Shown here one piece after another: positions 40,756 to 49,331 of a stretch of 64,000 nucleotides of DNA. The stretch comes from an uncultured Bacillaceae bacterium. Lineage in GTDB: Bacteria; Bacillota; Bacilli; Bacillales; Caldibacillaceae. Position 1 is the stretch's first letter. Each line of letters starts with the position of its first letter. The notes below the pieces were generated by a model, which ran no database searches, was not told where the DNA came from, and saw only the letters and a list, made by a program, of their open reading frames with translations. The DNA lies in NCBI GenBank assembly GCA_937951955.1, contig CALGAD010000107.1, positions 62,001 through 126,000 on the forward strand, written 5' to 3'. The translations under genes and the position numbers were made by a program.

Positions 40756-41167
40756 GTACTGCACGGTCATCTTTGTCGCACTGGCAGCAGGTAGCGCAGT
40801 TGGCTCTGGATTCGTCGCATTCATCGCTGTCCTCGGTATCATCCCCCGTTTAATCCAATTGACGAAATCAGAAAATATGCTCATGTATTTCGAATGGGCA
40901 TCAATCCTGGGTGTTATTGCCGGCTCCTTCATCGGATTGCATGGGGTTCAGTTTGCCCTCCCGCCATTATTATTAATTTTCATCGGTCTATTTTTCGGGG
41001 TGTTTGTCGGCATGTTAGCCGCTGCCTTATATGAAGTATTGAATGTCTTTCCGATAATCGCCAAAAGAATCCAGTTGGAAGGGAAAATCTATGCCCTGAT
41101 GACTGCCATCGTACTCGGGAAAGTTTTCGGTTCGTTATATTACTGGCTCGGATTTTTAGGAAAATAA
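40745..41167 (+). CDS. spoVAB: Stage V sporulation protein SpoVAB
   Basis: A 140-aa inner-membrane protein (141 in B. subtilis) with four predicted helices (about 5-30, 45-65, 70-95, 110-135) and the family stretches GSGFVAFIAVLGIIPRL and FVGMLAAALYEVLNVFPI. It starts inside spoVAA, at ATG 40745 or the next codon, with only weak Shine-Dalgarno support, so translational coupling is likely. In the usual operon spoVAC follows; here spoVAF follows after 36 bp. Confidence 0.92.
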   Translation: MMFKYCTVIFVALAAGSAVGSGFVAFIAVLGIIPRLIQLTKSENMLMYFEWASILGVIAGSFIGLHGVQFALPPLLLIFIGLFFGVFVGMLAAALYEVLNVFPIIAKRIQLEGKIYALMTAIVLGKVFGSLYYWLGFLGK

Positions 41168-41203
41168 GCTTTTCAAAACTATACAGAAAAGAGGTTGTAC
41201 TCC

Positions 41204-42688
41204 ATGGCGAATATTGACGGAAAAAAAAGCATTCCGGATTTGTCAGAACTGGAAATGTATTTAAAGGATCGCATCGGTTTAGGTGTAAGTTTTGATGTAG
41301 GTGTGCGCAAATTTGTAATTTTAAATAAAAACGTTCACTTTTATTATGTGAACGGCTTGTGTGATACAAATGTATTACAGAAAATTTTTCAAATGATCAT
41401 ACAAATTAATAATGCTGAACGGTCGGGAAAAGAAAGAATTGATAAAAAAATTGAAGAAACGATCAAAAACCGTCTCAATCATCAATCAGTGGAAACCGTC
41501 GAGACGATTGATGAAATGGTGGATCAAATCCTCTCTGGACTTTTAGCCTGCGTCATTGAGGGAGAGGGGAATGCGCTCATTATCGATACAAGAAGTTACC
41601 CGGGCAGGCAACCGGAAGAGCCGGATACAGAAAAAGTCATCCGGGGCTCACGGGACGGTTATGTGGAAAATATTATCATTAACACAGCATTGACGCGGCG
41701 GCGGATTCGCGATGAGCGCCTCCGGTTTGAAATGATTAAAGTTGGTGAGCGTTCTAAAACAGATGTGGCGATTGGCTATTTGAAAGATGTCGCCAATCCA
41801 ACCATCGTGGATATCGTTCGCAAAGAATTGAAAGATATTGAGATCGATGGTTTGACGATGGCGGATAAGGCGATTGAAGAATTTCTTGTCAAACAGGGTT
41901 ATAACCCGTATCCACTCGTCCGTTATACAGAACGGGCAGATGTAGCGGCAACCCATATTCTGGAAGGACATGTCGTGATATTTACCGATACTTCTCCCAG
42001 TGTCATCATCACGCCGACCACGTATTTTCATCACGTCCAGCATGCGGAAGAGTACCGTCAATCGGCATCCGTCGGTACATTCATTCGCTGGGTACGTTTT
42101 GCCGGTATATTGGTATCCATATTTCTCCTTCCGCTATGGCTATTATTTGTCATTGAGCCGGAATTGTTGCCGAAGTCCATTGATTATATCGGTCCGAATA
42201 AAGAATCGAATGTTCCGGTTGTGTTGCAAATCTTTATTGCCGATACCGGGATCGAATTTTTACGGATGGCGGCAATCCATACACCAACGCCATTATCGAC
42301 AGCGATGGGCTTGATTGCGGCGGTGTTAATCGGGCAAATTGCTGTGGATGTCGGTTTATTTGTTTCGGAAGTGATTTTATATGTTTCCGTTGCAGCTGTA
42401 GGAACATTTGTTACCCCGAGTTATGAATTAAGTGTAGCCAATAAATTAACTCGGATGTTTCTTTTGATTGTGGTTTCTATGTATAAAGTACCAGGTTTTG
42501 TGATCGGGTCAACGGTTGTGCTGCTATGTTTAGCGAGCATCCGTTCACTAAATACGCCCTATTTATGGCCCTTTATCCCGTTTAATGCCCATGCTTTTAT
42601 GCAAATTTTGATTCGCCGTTCAACACCTGGTTCAAAAATCCGGCCAAGTATTGTCCATCCACGCAATCGGTATAAACAACCATCATAA
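41204..42688 (+). CDS. spoVAF: Stage V sporulation protein SpoVAF (GerA-type)
   Basis: SpoVAF is a paralogue of the A subunit of nutrient germinant receptors and modulates germination. The 494 aa (493 in B. subtilis) have a large N-terminal soluble domain (1-290) with GDCxxL-like nucleotide-sensing fold features, then four to five membrane helices (about 300-460) including the conserved run ELLPKSIDYIGPNKESNVP and the end FNAHAFMQILIRRSTPG. ATG 41204 lies 9 nt after AGAAAAGAGG. spoVAC, spoVAD and spoVAE are missing between spoVAB and this gene. Confidence 0.93.
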   Translation: MANIDGKKSIPDLSELEMYLKDRIGLGVSFDVGVRKFVILNKNVHFYYVNGLCDTNVLQKIFQMIIQINNAERSGKERIDKKIEETIKNRLNHQSVETVETIDEMVDQILSGLLACVIEGEGNALIIDTRSYPGRQPEEPDTEKVIRGSRDGYVENIIINTALTRRRIRDERLRFEMIKVGERSKTDVAIGYLKDVANPTIVDIVRKELKDIEIDGLTMADKAIEEFLVKQGYNPYPLVRYTERADVAATHILEGHVVIFTDTSPSVIITPTTYFHHVQHAEEYRQSASVGTFIRWVRFAGILVSIFLLPLWLLFVIEPELLPKSIDYIGPNKESNVPVVLQIFIADTGIEFLRMAAIHTPTPLSTAMGLIAAVLIGQIAVDVGLFVSEVILYVSVAAVGTFVTPSYELSVANKLTRMFLLIVVSMYKVPGFVIGSTVVLLCLASIRSLNTPYLWPFIPFNAHAFMQILIRRSTPGSKIRPSIVHPRNRYKQPS

Positions 42689-42919
42689 ATTCCGGTATAA
42701 GAAAGGGGAGGTGCTTATTTCAGGATCATTAATGAATTTTTATTAAGAACAGAAGAAATATAGTTGTAGATGATAATAAAAACTATGGCCTACACTGTAT
42801 CAGGATAAAAGAGTTGCAGTTGGTAAAACTGGAAAGAATCTTGTGTACGAATTTATTGCACTAAAGAAATGAATATGATAAAGTTTTTTTCAATAAGTGA
42901 AAACGTTGGAGTGAGTCAT

Positions 42920-44239
42920 TTGCACCTTACAGGAACGATGCGAATCAATGAACAAGGCCATTTAGAAATAGGTGGTTGTGATACGGTAGATTTAGCAAAA
43001 GAATTTGGGACACCTCTTTATGTATATGATGTGGCGTTGCTTCGGGAGCGGGCGCGAAAATTTTTAAAAACTTTCCAAAAACATCAAGTAAAGGGTCAAG
43101 TCGCTTATGCAAGTAAAGCCTTTTCCTGTCTTGCCATCATCCAGTTAATGGAAGAAGAAGGTCTCGCTTTAGATGTTGTTTCTGGAGGCGAGCTTTATAC
43201 GGCATTACATGCCCAATTTCCTGTGGAAAAAATTCATTTTCACGGAAACAATAAAAGTCGTGCGGAATTGGCCATGGCCATTGACTGGGGGGTCGGCAGC
43301 ATAGTCGTCGATAATTTTTATGAACTTGACCTTCTGGACCAATTAGCAAAAGAAAAGAAAAAAGACGTTGCTATCTTATTGCGGATTACTCCTGGAGTAG
43401 AGGCCCATACCCATGACTATATATTGACCGGTCAGGAAGATTCGAAATTCGGATTTGATCTCGCCAATGGTCAGGCGGAAGAAGCCCTCAAGATTGCGCT
43501 TCGTTCGGAACGGTTAACCGTCCGCGGTATTCACTGTCATATCGGATCGCAAATTTTTGATTCGGAAGGATTTATCCTGGCCATTCGGAAAATTTATGAA
43601 CATCTATCCGTATGGCGTGAGACATTAGCTTTTGAGCCGGAAATTCTCAACGTCGGCGGGGGCTTTGGTATTCGCTATACTGCCAGCGATAAGCCCCTGG
43701 AACCGGAACAGTATGTGGAAGCGATCGTTGCGGAAGTTAAAAAACAAGTCGATCATTATCAGGTGAAACTACCGGAAATCTGGATCGAGCCTGGTCGTTC
43801 ACTCGTCGGGGATGCCGGCACAACATTATATACGATCGGTTCGAGCAAAATTGTTCCCGGTATTCGAAAATATGTTGCCGTTGATGGGGGAATGAGTGAT
43901 AATATCCGGCCCGCCCTTTATCAAGCTAAATATGAAGCAATCATCGCCAATAAGGCTGACGCGGAAAGGGAAGATATAGTATCGATTGCCGGGAAGGCTT
44001 GTGAATCGGGAGATATGTTAATTTGGGATCTGCCCCTGGCGCAATCTGAACCTGGCGATATTTTAGCTGTCTTTTGTACCGGTGCCTATGGTTATGCCAT
44101 GGCGAGCAATTATAATCGCTTACCGCGTCCCGCCGTTGTGTTTGTCGAAAATGGTGAGGCCCGGTTAGTGATTAAACGGGAAACGTATGATGATTTGATC
44201 CGGCTCGATATCCCTTACTATGAGCTAGCGAAAAAATAA
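42920..44239 (+). CDS. lysA: Diaminopimelate decarboxylase
   Basis: Last step of lysine biosynthesis, meso-diaminopimelate to lysine, PLP-dependent. The PLP lysine is in VAYASKAF (near 67-74). HFHGNNKS, the glycine-rich phosphate site GGGFGIRY and CESGDML (near 350) are in place. TTG 42920 with GGAGTGAG upstream gives MHLTGTMRINEQGHLEIGG and 439 aa, as in B. subtilis. GTG 42911 and the ATG at 42869 are alternatives. No L-box riboswitch is visible in the 231-bp gap, which holds an unused Shine-Dalgarno-like AAAGGGGAGGTG at 42702. Confidence 0.96.
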   Translation: MHLTGTMRINEQGHLEIGGCDTVDLAKEFGTPLYVYDVALLRERARKFLKTFQKHQVKGQVAYASKAFSCLAIIQLMEEEGLALDVVSGGELYTALHAQFPVEKIHFHGNNKSRAELAMAIDWGVGSIVVDNFYELDLLDQLAKEKKKDVAILLRITPGVEAHTHDYILTGQEDSKFGFDLANGQAEEALKIALRSERLTVRGIHCHIGSQIFDSEGFILAIRKIYEHLSVWRETLAFEPEILNVGGGFGIRYTASDKPLEPEQYVEAIVAEVKKQVDHYQVKLPEIWIEPGRSLVGDAGTTLYTIGSSKIVPGIRKYVAVDGGMSDNIRPALYQAKYEAIIANKADAEREDIVSIAGKACESGDMLIWDLPLAQSEPGDILAVFCTGAYGYAMASNYNRLPRPAVVFVENGEARLVIKRETYDDLIRLDIPYYELAKK

Positions 44240-44326
44240 TGGTTTTCTTATAGAATATTTTTTACTGTTATAGTAAAATAATAGAGAAAACCTCGCACCT
44301 CACCCAGGGTCTTTCCTTCGTATCGA

Positions 44327-44362
44327 CCATATTGGTTATCGCATAAGGGCGATACAATATGG
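44327..44362. repeat. Long hairpin between lysA and ribT
   Basis: CCATATTG-(GT)-TATCGC (44327-44342) pairs with GCGATA-CAATATGG (44349-44362): 14 bp with a 2-nt bulge and a 6-nt loop. There is no T-run, so it is not a typical terminator. It stands where the riboflavin operon lies in B. subtilis. Confidence 0.55.
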
Positions 44363-44404
44363 TAAAAATGGAATTGACTAGATTTATATAATGAGGGATT
44401 GAAT

Positions 44405-44749
44405 ATGTTAATTCGCTATAAAAAATTGTTTGAAAAGATTGCAATGGGGCTTCTTTCCTTCATGCCCAATGAAAAAGATGTCAAGAAACTACAGCAAACG
44501 ATTAAACTGTATGAAACCGATGAAAATTGGCAGCTGTTTTTATGGAAGGAAGGAGACGATATCGTCGGCCTTATTGGCGGCTGTAAATTAGATGACCATA
44601 CCTTTGAGGTTCATCATTTATCAGTGAATCCATCACACCGGCATCAAGGAATTGGCAAGAATATGGTAAAAACGTTAAAAGAAACTTTTCCAGAAACAAA
44701 AATTGTTCCCGGTGAAGAAGTAGCGTCCTTCTTCGAACATTGTGAATAA
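44405..44749 (+). CDS. ribT: GNAT-family acetyltransferase RibT
   Basis: A 114-aa GNAT protein with the acetyl-CoA motif HHLSVNPSHRHQGIGKNMV (motif A, near 69-87) and the family opening MLIRYKKLFEKIAMGLLSFMP. In B. subtilis ribT is the last gene of the rib operon; its reaction is not established. Here ribD, ribE, ribBA and ribH are all missing before it, and no FMN riboswitch precedes it. ATG 44405 lies 7 nt after GAGGG. scpA follows, as in other Bacillaceae. Confidence 0.92.
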   Translation: MLIRYKKLFEKIAMGLLSFMPNEKDVKKLQQTIKLYETDENWQLFLWKEGDDIVGLIGGCKLDDHTFEVHHLSVNPSHRHQGIGKNMVKTLKETFPETKIVPGEEVASFFEHCE

Positions 44750-44864
44750 TGGTCGACTTGCGGTAGGGAATCCTGCCGCTTTTTTCTGGCAGGAGACAGA
44801 CTGATTTCCGGAATGGCAATTTTTGGTTTATACTTATGGTAAAATGATTATTGGTGGTAATCGT

Positions 44865-45644
44865 ATGCAAGAAATGCAAATTAGCATACCCGAAGCAGGA
44901 TTTGAAGGTCCTCTCGATTTGCTTCTTCATTTAATTAAACAATTAGAGATCGATATTTACGATATTCCGATGGCGGAAGTAACGGAACAATATTTGCTCT
45001 ATATTCACACGATGCAAGAGCTTGAATTTGATGTGGCGAGTGAATATCTCGTGATGGCAGCAACTCTTGTAGCGATCAAAAGCCGGATGATCCTGCCGAA
45101 GCATGATGAAGCGATAGAAGATGATGAATGGCTGGACGTTGAAGAGGAAGATCCCCGGGATGAATTAGTGGCCCGGTTAATAGAATATAAAAAATTCAAA
45201 GAGGCCGCTGAAGAGCTGAAAGAAAGGGAAAAAGAACGGGCGTTAATCTTTACAAAACCGCCGAGTGACCTTTCTGAATATGCCAGCTCTGGCAAACTTC
45301 CTGCCGTCCAGGGAGCAAAAGTCACGATCTATGACATGCTAGGCGCATACCACAAATTATTGCGCAGGCAACGCTTAAGAAAACCGCTGCACACGAAAGT
45401 TGCGAGACAGGAAATTTCGATTGAAAAACGAATTACAGAAATCATGGACATGTTGCATGCTGCCAACAAATGGGTCAATTTCTTCGAATTATTCCCCTTT
45501 GCTAATAGGGAACATATCGTCGTCACCTTTTTAGCGATTTTAGAATTAATGAAGCAGAACAAAATCACGGCGGAACAGGATGAAAATTTCGGTGATATCT
45601 GGCTTTATGCTAATGATTCATGGAGTTCCGATTCGAATAAATAA
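44865..45644 (+). CDS. scpA: Segregation and condensation protein A
   Basis: ScpA is the kleisin that bridges SMC dimers in the bacterial condensin. The 259 aa start FEGPLDLLLHLIKQLEIDIYDIPMAEVT after a short lead, the family hallmark. A central acidic stretch (DEWLDVEEEDPRDEL) and a C-terminal winged helix (about 195-250) follow. ATG 44865 lies 8 nt after GGTGG; the frame extends 14 codons upstream across the likely promoter. scpB follows after a 129-bp gap that includes a weak hairpin terminator. Confidence 0.96.
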   Translation: MQEMQISIPEAGFEGPLDLLLHLIKQLEIDIYDIPMAEVTEQYLLYIHTMQELEFDVASEYLVMAATLVAIKSRMILPKHDEAIEDDEWLDVEEEDPRDELVARLIEYKKFKEAAEELKEREKERALIFTKPPSDLSEYASSGKLPAVQGAKVTIYDMLGAYHKLLRRQRLRKPLHTKVARQEISIEKRITEIMDMLHAANKWVNFFELFPFANREHIVVTFLAILELMKQNKITAEQDENFGDIWLYANDSWSSDSNK

Positions 45645-45658
45645 GGATTTGCTATGAA

Positions 45659-45681
45659 AAATGAGGATGGATTCCTCATTT
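45659..45681 (+). terminator. Possible terminator or attenuator between scpA and scpB
   Basis: AAATGAGGA / TCCTCATTT (45659-45667 with 45673-45681), 5-nt loop, with a pyrimidine tail CTTCTTTTCC rather than a pure T-run. Confidence 0.55.
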
Positions 45682-45773
45682 CTTCTTTTCCGGCAAAAAT
45701 TTTCCCAGCGCGGAACAATTTCAATTGATACTACGAAAAGCTGGTATTTGTTATTAGTAAAGGTGGTGGAAGG

Positions 45774-46358
45774 ATGGAAATTGTTAACTGGACGAGTATA
45801 TTAGAAAGCTTACTTTTTGCTGCGGGAGACGAAGGCCTCACCTTAAAAGATATTGCGAAAATCATGGAAATCGAAGAGTTTCAAGCGAAGGATATCATTG
45901 AAGATTTGAAGAAGGAATATGAGCGGAAAGAACGGGGAATCACGATTATTGAACTTGCGGGAACGTATCAGCTCGCTACGAAAAAAGAAAACTCCGCATA
46001 TTTAAAAAGATTAGTAGAATCTCCGGCCAATACGAATTTATCACAGGCTTCCCTTGAAACGTTGACGATTATCGCTTATAAACAGCCGATCACCCGTGCC
46101 GAAATCGAGGAAATTCGCGGCGTTAAAACGGAAAGACCACTGCAGACTTTACTGGCACGCGGTTTAATCCGTGAAGTCGACCGGATGGACGGTCCCGGCC
46201 GGGCGATTTTATACGGCACGACGAAGGAATTTCTCGATTATTTTGGTTTGAAAGATATTAATGAATTACCACCTTTGCCGGAAGAGACGGAAGACTGGGA
46301 AAAAGAAGCGGATTTATTTTTTGAAAATATCTCGCTCGATCAGCCTGAAAAACCGTAA
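45774..46358 (+). CDS. scpB: Segregation and condensation protein B
   Basis: ScpB binds ScpA and completes the SMC-ScpAB condensin. The 194 aa (197 in B. subtilis) form two winged helices: LESLLFAAGDEGLTLKDIA near the start and LETLTIIAYKQPITRAEIEEIRG near 95-117, the family signature. ATG 45774 follows AAAGGTGGTGGAAGG. A 14-bp terminator hairpin closes the unit at 46394. Confidence 0.95.
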   Translation: MEIVNWTSILESLLFAAGDEGLTLKDIAKIMEIEEFQAKDIIEDLKKEYERKERGITIIELAGTYQLATKKENSAYLKRLVESPANTNLSQASLETLTIIAYKQPITRAEIEEIRGVKTERPLQTLLARGLIREVDRMDGPGRAILYGTTKEFLDYFGLKDINELPPLPEETEDWEKEADLFFENISLDQPEKP

Positions 46359-46393
46359 TCGGTATAGAGTAGCCTGAGATGAACAAAGGAGGA

Positions 46394-46434
46394 AAGCGGA
46401 AAGCATTGCGTCGCAAATGCTTTCCGCTTTTTTT
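46394..46434 (+). terminator. Strong terminator after scpB
   Basis: A perfect 14-bp stem AAGCGGAAAGCATT / AATGCTTTCCGCTT (46394-46407 with 46416-46429), 8-nt loop, T7 tail. The dacB -35 begins 2 nt later. Confidence 0.9.
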
Positions 46435-46435
46435 A

Positions 46436-46464
46436 GCATATCCGCATATCTTATACCATAAACT
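46436..46464 (+). promoter_or_regulatory. Sigma-E promoter of dacB-spmA-spmB
   Basis: GCATATC (46436-46442), 14-nt spacer, CATAAACT (46457-46464), which fits the sigma-E pattern and has the same spacing as the spoIIM promoter in this window. Confidence 0.75.
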
Positions 46465-46507
46465 TGTACAAGAAGAAAACTTGTACAAAAGGAAGCGGTG
46501 GACAAGT

Positions 46508-47662
46508 ATGAATGGATTCGTCAAGAAAATGGTTCCCGTACTATTAACGGTACTCATCCTTACTCCGTTTTTGCCAGTGAAAACGATGGCGATGACGGTC
46601 ACAGCACCAGGTGCGATCGTCATGGATCAAGAAACCGGGCGCATTTTTTATGGAAAAAATGAACATGAAAAAATGCGGATTGCGAGCATTACGAAAATCA
46701 TGACGGCGATAATTGCCATCGAATCCGGGAAATTGGACGAAAAAGTTACCGTAAGTGAACGCGCAGTCAAGACAGAAGGTTCGAGCGTTTATTTACAGGT
46801 AGGTGAAAAAATTACACTGAGAGATCTCGTGTACGGATTAATGCTCCGTTCGGGAAATGATGCGGCCGTAGCGATTGCTGAGCATGTCGGGGGCAGTGTG
46901 GAAGGGTTTGTCTATTTGATGAATGAGAAAGCTGCCCTGATCGGTATGACGAACACGCATTTCATGAATCCCCACGGTTTAGATACCCATGAAGATCATT
47001 ATTCCACAGCGTATGACATGGCTATTTTAACGAGATACGCTATGGAAAACGAAACGTTCCGCGAAATTTCCGGAACCCGTGTGCACCGTGTCCCGCACCC
47101 GGAAGGCTGGATGCGGGAATGGCATAACAAACATCGTCTTTTAACCGGTTTATATAAATATACGACAGGTGGAAAAACAGGCTATACAAAAAGAGCGAAC
47201 CGTACATTAGTAACTACGGCAGAAAAAGACGGAATGGAATTAATTGCCGTGACATTGAATTCACGTTCATCAACGGATTGGTACGATCATATTCACATGT
47301 TTGAGCAGGTGTTCGCAAACTATGAGTACGAAACGATTTTAAAAGAAGGAACGATTGCAGCGGTAAAAGATCCGGTTTACAAAAATAAGGCGTATTTAGA
47401 ACATGCATTTATTTATCCGATTTCTGAAGAAGAAAAGGAAAGTTTTGCGATTAACTACCGGTTGATTCAACCGGAAAAATCATGGGCACGCAATGAAGAG
47501 AAGATTCCCGAACTCATCGGGAAGGCAGAGATTTACTTTAATGACGAGCTCATTCATACGATGCCGGTTTATTTTGAAAAAGAACAATCCGCTGATCGCT
47601 CCATTTTCCATCAAGTCGGTAAAATGTTTTTTGATTTGATAGGAGTCAATTCCGATGATTAA
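46508..47662 (+). CDS. dacB: Sporulation D-alanyl-D-alanine carboxypeptidase DacB (PBP5*)
   Basis: A mother-cell carboxypeptidase that sets cross-linking of the spore cortex. The signal peptide is residues 1-27 (ending KTMAM). Catalytic motifs are SITK (about 60-63), SGN (near 119) and KTG (near 225). A C-terminal amphipathic end anchors it. ATG 46508 lies 6 nt after GGTGG and gives 384 aa (382 in B. subtilis); the frame is open 43 codons upstream, through the terminator and promoter, so the longer form is not real. spmA overlaps its end by 8 nt. Confidence 0.95.
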   Translation: MNGFVKKMVPVLLTVLILTPFLPVKTMAMTVTAPGAIVMDQETGRIFYGKNEHEKMRIASITKIMTAIIAIESGKLDEKVTVSERAVKTEGSSVYLQVGEKITLRDLVYGLMLRSGNDAAVAIAEHVGGSVEGFVYLMNEKAALIGMTNTHFMNPHGLDTHEDHYSTAYDMAILTRYAMENETFREISGTRVHRVPHPEGWMREWHNKHRLLTGLYKYTTGGKTGYTKRANRTLVTTAEKDGMELIAVTLNSRSSTDWYDHIHMFEQVFANYEYETILKEGTIAAVKDPVYKNKAYLEHAFIYPISEEEKESFAINYRLIQPEKSWARNEEKIPELIGKAEIYFNDELIHTMPVYFEKEQSADRSIFHQVGKMFFDLIGVNSDD

Positions 47663-48245
47663 TTATATTTGGGTGTTTATGACCATTATCGGAATAATAT
47701 TTGCCATTTTTAACGGAACGATGGAAGAAGTGAATCAAGCGATATTTCAGGGGGCGCAAGAAGCCGTCACTTTATGCATCGGGTTGATTAGCGTACTCGT
47801 CTTTTGGCTCGGAATCATGAATATTGCCCAGGCATCGGGACTATTGGACAGGCTTTCAGCGTTCTTTCGCCCGTTCATACGCATTCTTTTCCCGGAGGTA
47901 CCCGAACATCATCCCGCATTAGGTTATATTTTATCGAATATGATGGCGAACATGTTCGGTTTGGGCAATGCCGCGACACCCCTTGGTATCAAGGCGATGG
48001 AGGAACTGCAAAAATTAAACAAAAAAAAGGATACAGCCAGTCGCTCGATGATAACATTTCTTGCCATTAACACGGCAAGTCTCACGATTATTCCAACAAC
48101 GGTGTTGGCCATTCGCATGAATTATCAATCCACCTCACCAGCAGAAATTGTGTTTCCAACATTGTTAGCCTCATTCTTTTCGGCTATCGCGGCCATTGTC
48201 ATTGATCGCTGGTTTTATTATCGAAGAACGCGAAGAAAAAGGTGA
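47655..48245 (+). CDS. spmA: Spore maturation protein SpmA
   Basis: SpmA and SpmB are needed for full dehydration of the spore core. The 196 aa equal the B. subtilis length. It is a nucleoside-recognition (gate) domain membrane protein with the family stretch GLGNAATPLGIKAMEELQ (near 107-124) and FLAINTASLTIIPTTVLAIR. Hydrophobic helices lie at about 5-22, 45-65, 85-105 and 160-185. It starts within dacB and is followed 5 nt later by spmB. Confidence 0.95.
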   Translation: MINYIWVFMTIIGIIFAIFNGTMEEVNQAIFQGAQEAVTLCIGLISVLVFWLGIMNIAQASGLLDRLSAFFRPFIRILFPEVPEHHPALGYILSNMMANMFGLGNAATPLGIKAMEELQKLNKKKDTASRSMITFLAINTASLTIIPTTVLAIRMNYQSTSPAEIVFPTLLASFFSAIAAIVIDRWFYYRRTRRKR

Positions 48246-48250
48246 GCTGA

Positions 48251-48787
48251 ATGACAATTATTTCCACATTATCACTCTGGTTTATTCCGCTCTTGATCGG
48301 GTTTATCTTACTGTACGGTACATGGAAAAAGGTTCCAACGTATGAAAGTTTTGTTGACGGGGGCAAGGAGGGGATCAAAATTGCCTTTTCCATCATCCCT
48401 TTTTTAGTCGGCATGATCGTTGCCATTTCCGTTTTCCGTGCTTCCGGTGCACTGGAATTTTTTTTAAATTTCCTCCGCCCGTTTATTGAATTTTTTGGTG
48501 TACCGGCAGAGGTGATTCCTTTGGCGATTATTCGACCGATCTCCGGCAATGCGGCTTTAGGTTTGACGACAGATTTAATATCAACATATGGCCCCGATTC
48601 GTTTATCGGACGTCTCGCCTCGGTTATGCAAGGGAGTACAGATACTACGCTTTATGTCTTGACGGTTTATTTTGGGGCTGTCGGTATTAAAAAAATGGGT
48701 GATGCGTTAAAAATCGGGTTGCTTGCCGATGCCGTTGCCATTATCTCCAGTATTATTATTGTTACCTTCTTTTTTGGATCGCGTTAA
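48251..48787 (+). CDS. spmB: Spore maturation protein SpmB
   Basis: Partner of SpmA. The 178 aa (178 in B. subtilis) carry the gate-domain stretch PISGNAALGLTTDLISTYGPDS (I note its core, SGNAALGL, near 98-105) and GSTDTTLYVLTVYFGAVG near 127. Four hydrophobic helices are predicted. ATG 48251 follows AAAAAGGTGAG within the end of spmA. No clear terminator follows; a 544-bp AT-rich gap separates it from rluB. Confidence 0.95.
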   Translation: MTIISTLSLWFIPLLIGFILLYGTWKKVPTYESFVDGGKEGIKIAFSIIPFLVGMIVAISVFRASGALEFFLNFLRPFIEFFGVPAEVIPLAIIRPISGNAALGLTTDLISTYGPDSFIGRLASVMQGSTDTTLYVLTVYFGAVGIKKMGDALKIGLLADAVAIISSIIIVTFFFGSR

Positions 48788-49331
48788 AAATATGAATCTA
48801 TTTTTGTGAATACCTTTTATGCAATTATGCCTTTTGATTTATATCGCTATATTTTTTTTTGCGAATTTTTACCATTTATCCGTCAACATTATGACTTCAG
48901 TTATTTTAAAGAAAAGCCGTAAATCTTCGTGCATAAGAGTTAATTTTAGTAGATAATTAGCTATTAATAGGTATAAAAACTACATTAAATACGGTTTTAA
49001 TTCATTCGATTCTTTATGTTAAAATCATCAACATGCCCCCTTATTTTTTCCCTTCCCGAAAAATCAGCTCCCCCATATTCGTTCCTCGCAAGCTTTTTAG
49101 TAGAAAAACTAAGTCGCTGTTATGATGTAATCATAAATCACAATCTATTGATTCATTCCATATCAAACATTTGCAGCAAATGATCATGTGGTAAAGTGGA
49201 CGAAAAAATGCGATTTTATATTGTAAAAAAATCCCTTTTTTGAACGTTACCTTTTGTTTTATTGCTAGAAATATGTCATAATGCATGCAGAAATAATTAT
49301 TCACCTTAGAATCGCAAAGGAGTGAGTCGTT
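48788..49331. other. AT-rich intergenic region before rluB
   Basis: 544 bp without a supported gene on either strand. The only clear structure is the perfect 7-3-7 palindrome TTATGAT-GTA-ATCATAA at 49120-49136, which could be an operator. CATAAT at 49272-49277 may be the rluB -10, but no matching -35 is seen. No intrinsic terminator for spmB could be found. Confidence 0.4.

Noticed and set aside
42689..42919. A lysine riboswitch (L-box) before lysA.
   Set aside because: None of the conserved L-box sequence blocks or helices could be found in the gap.
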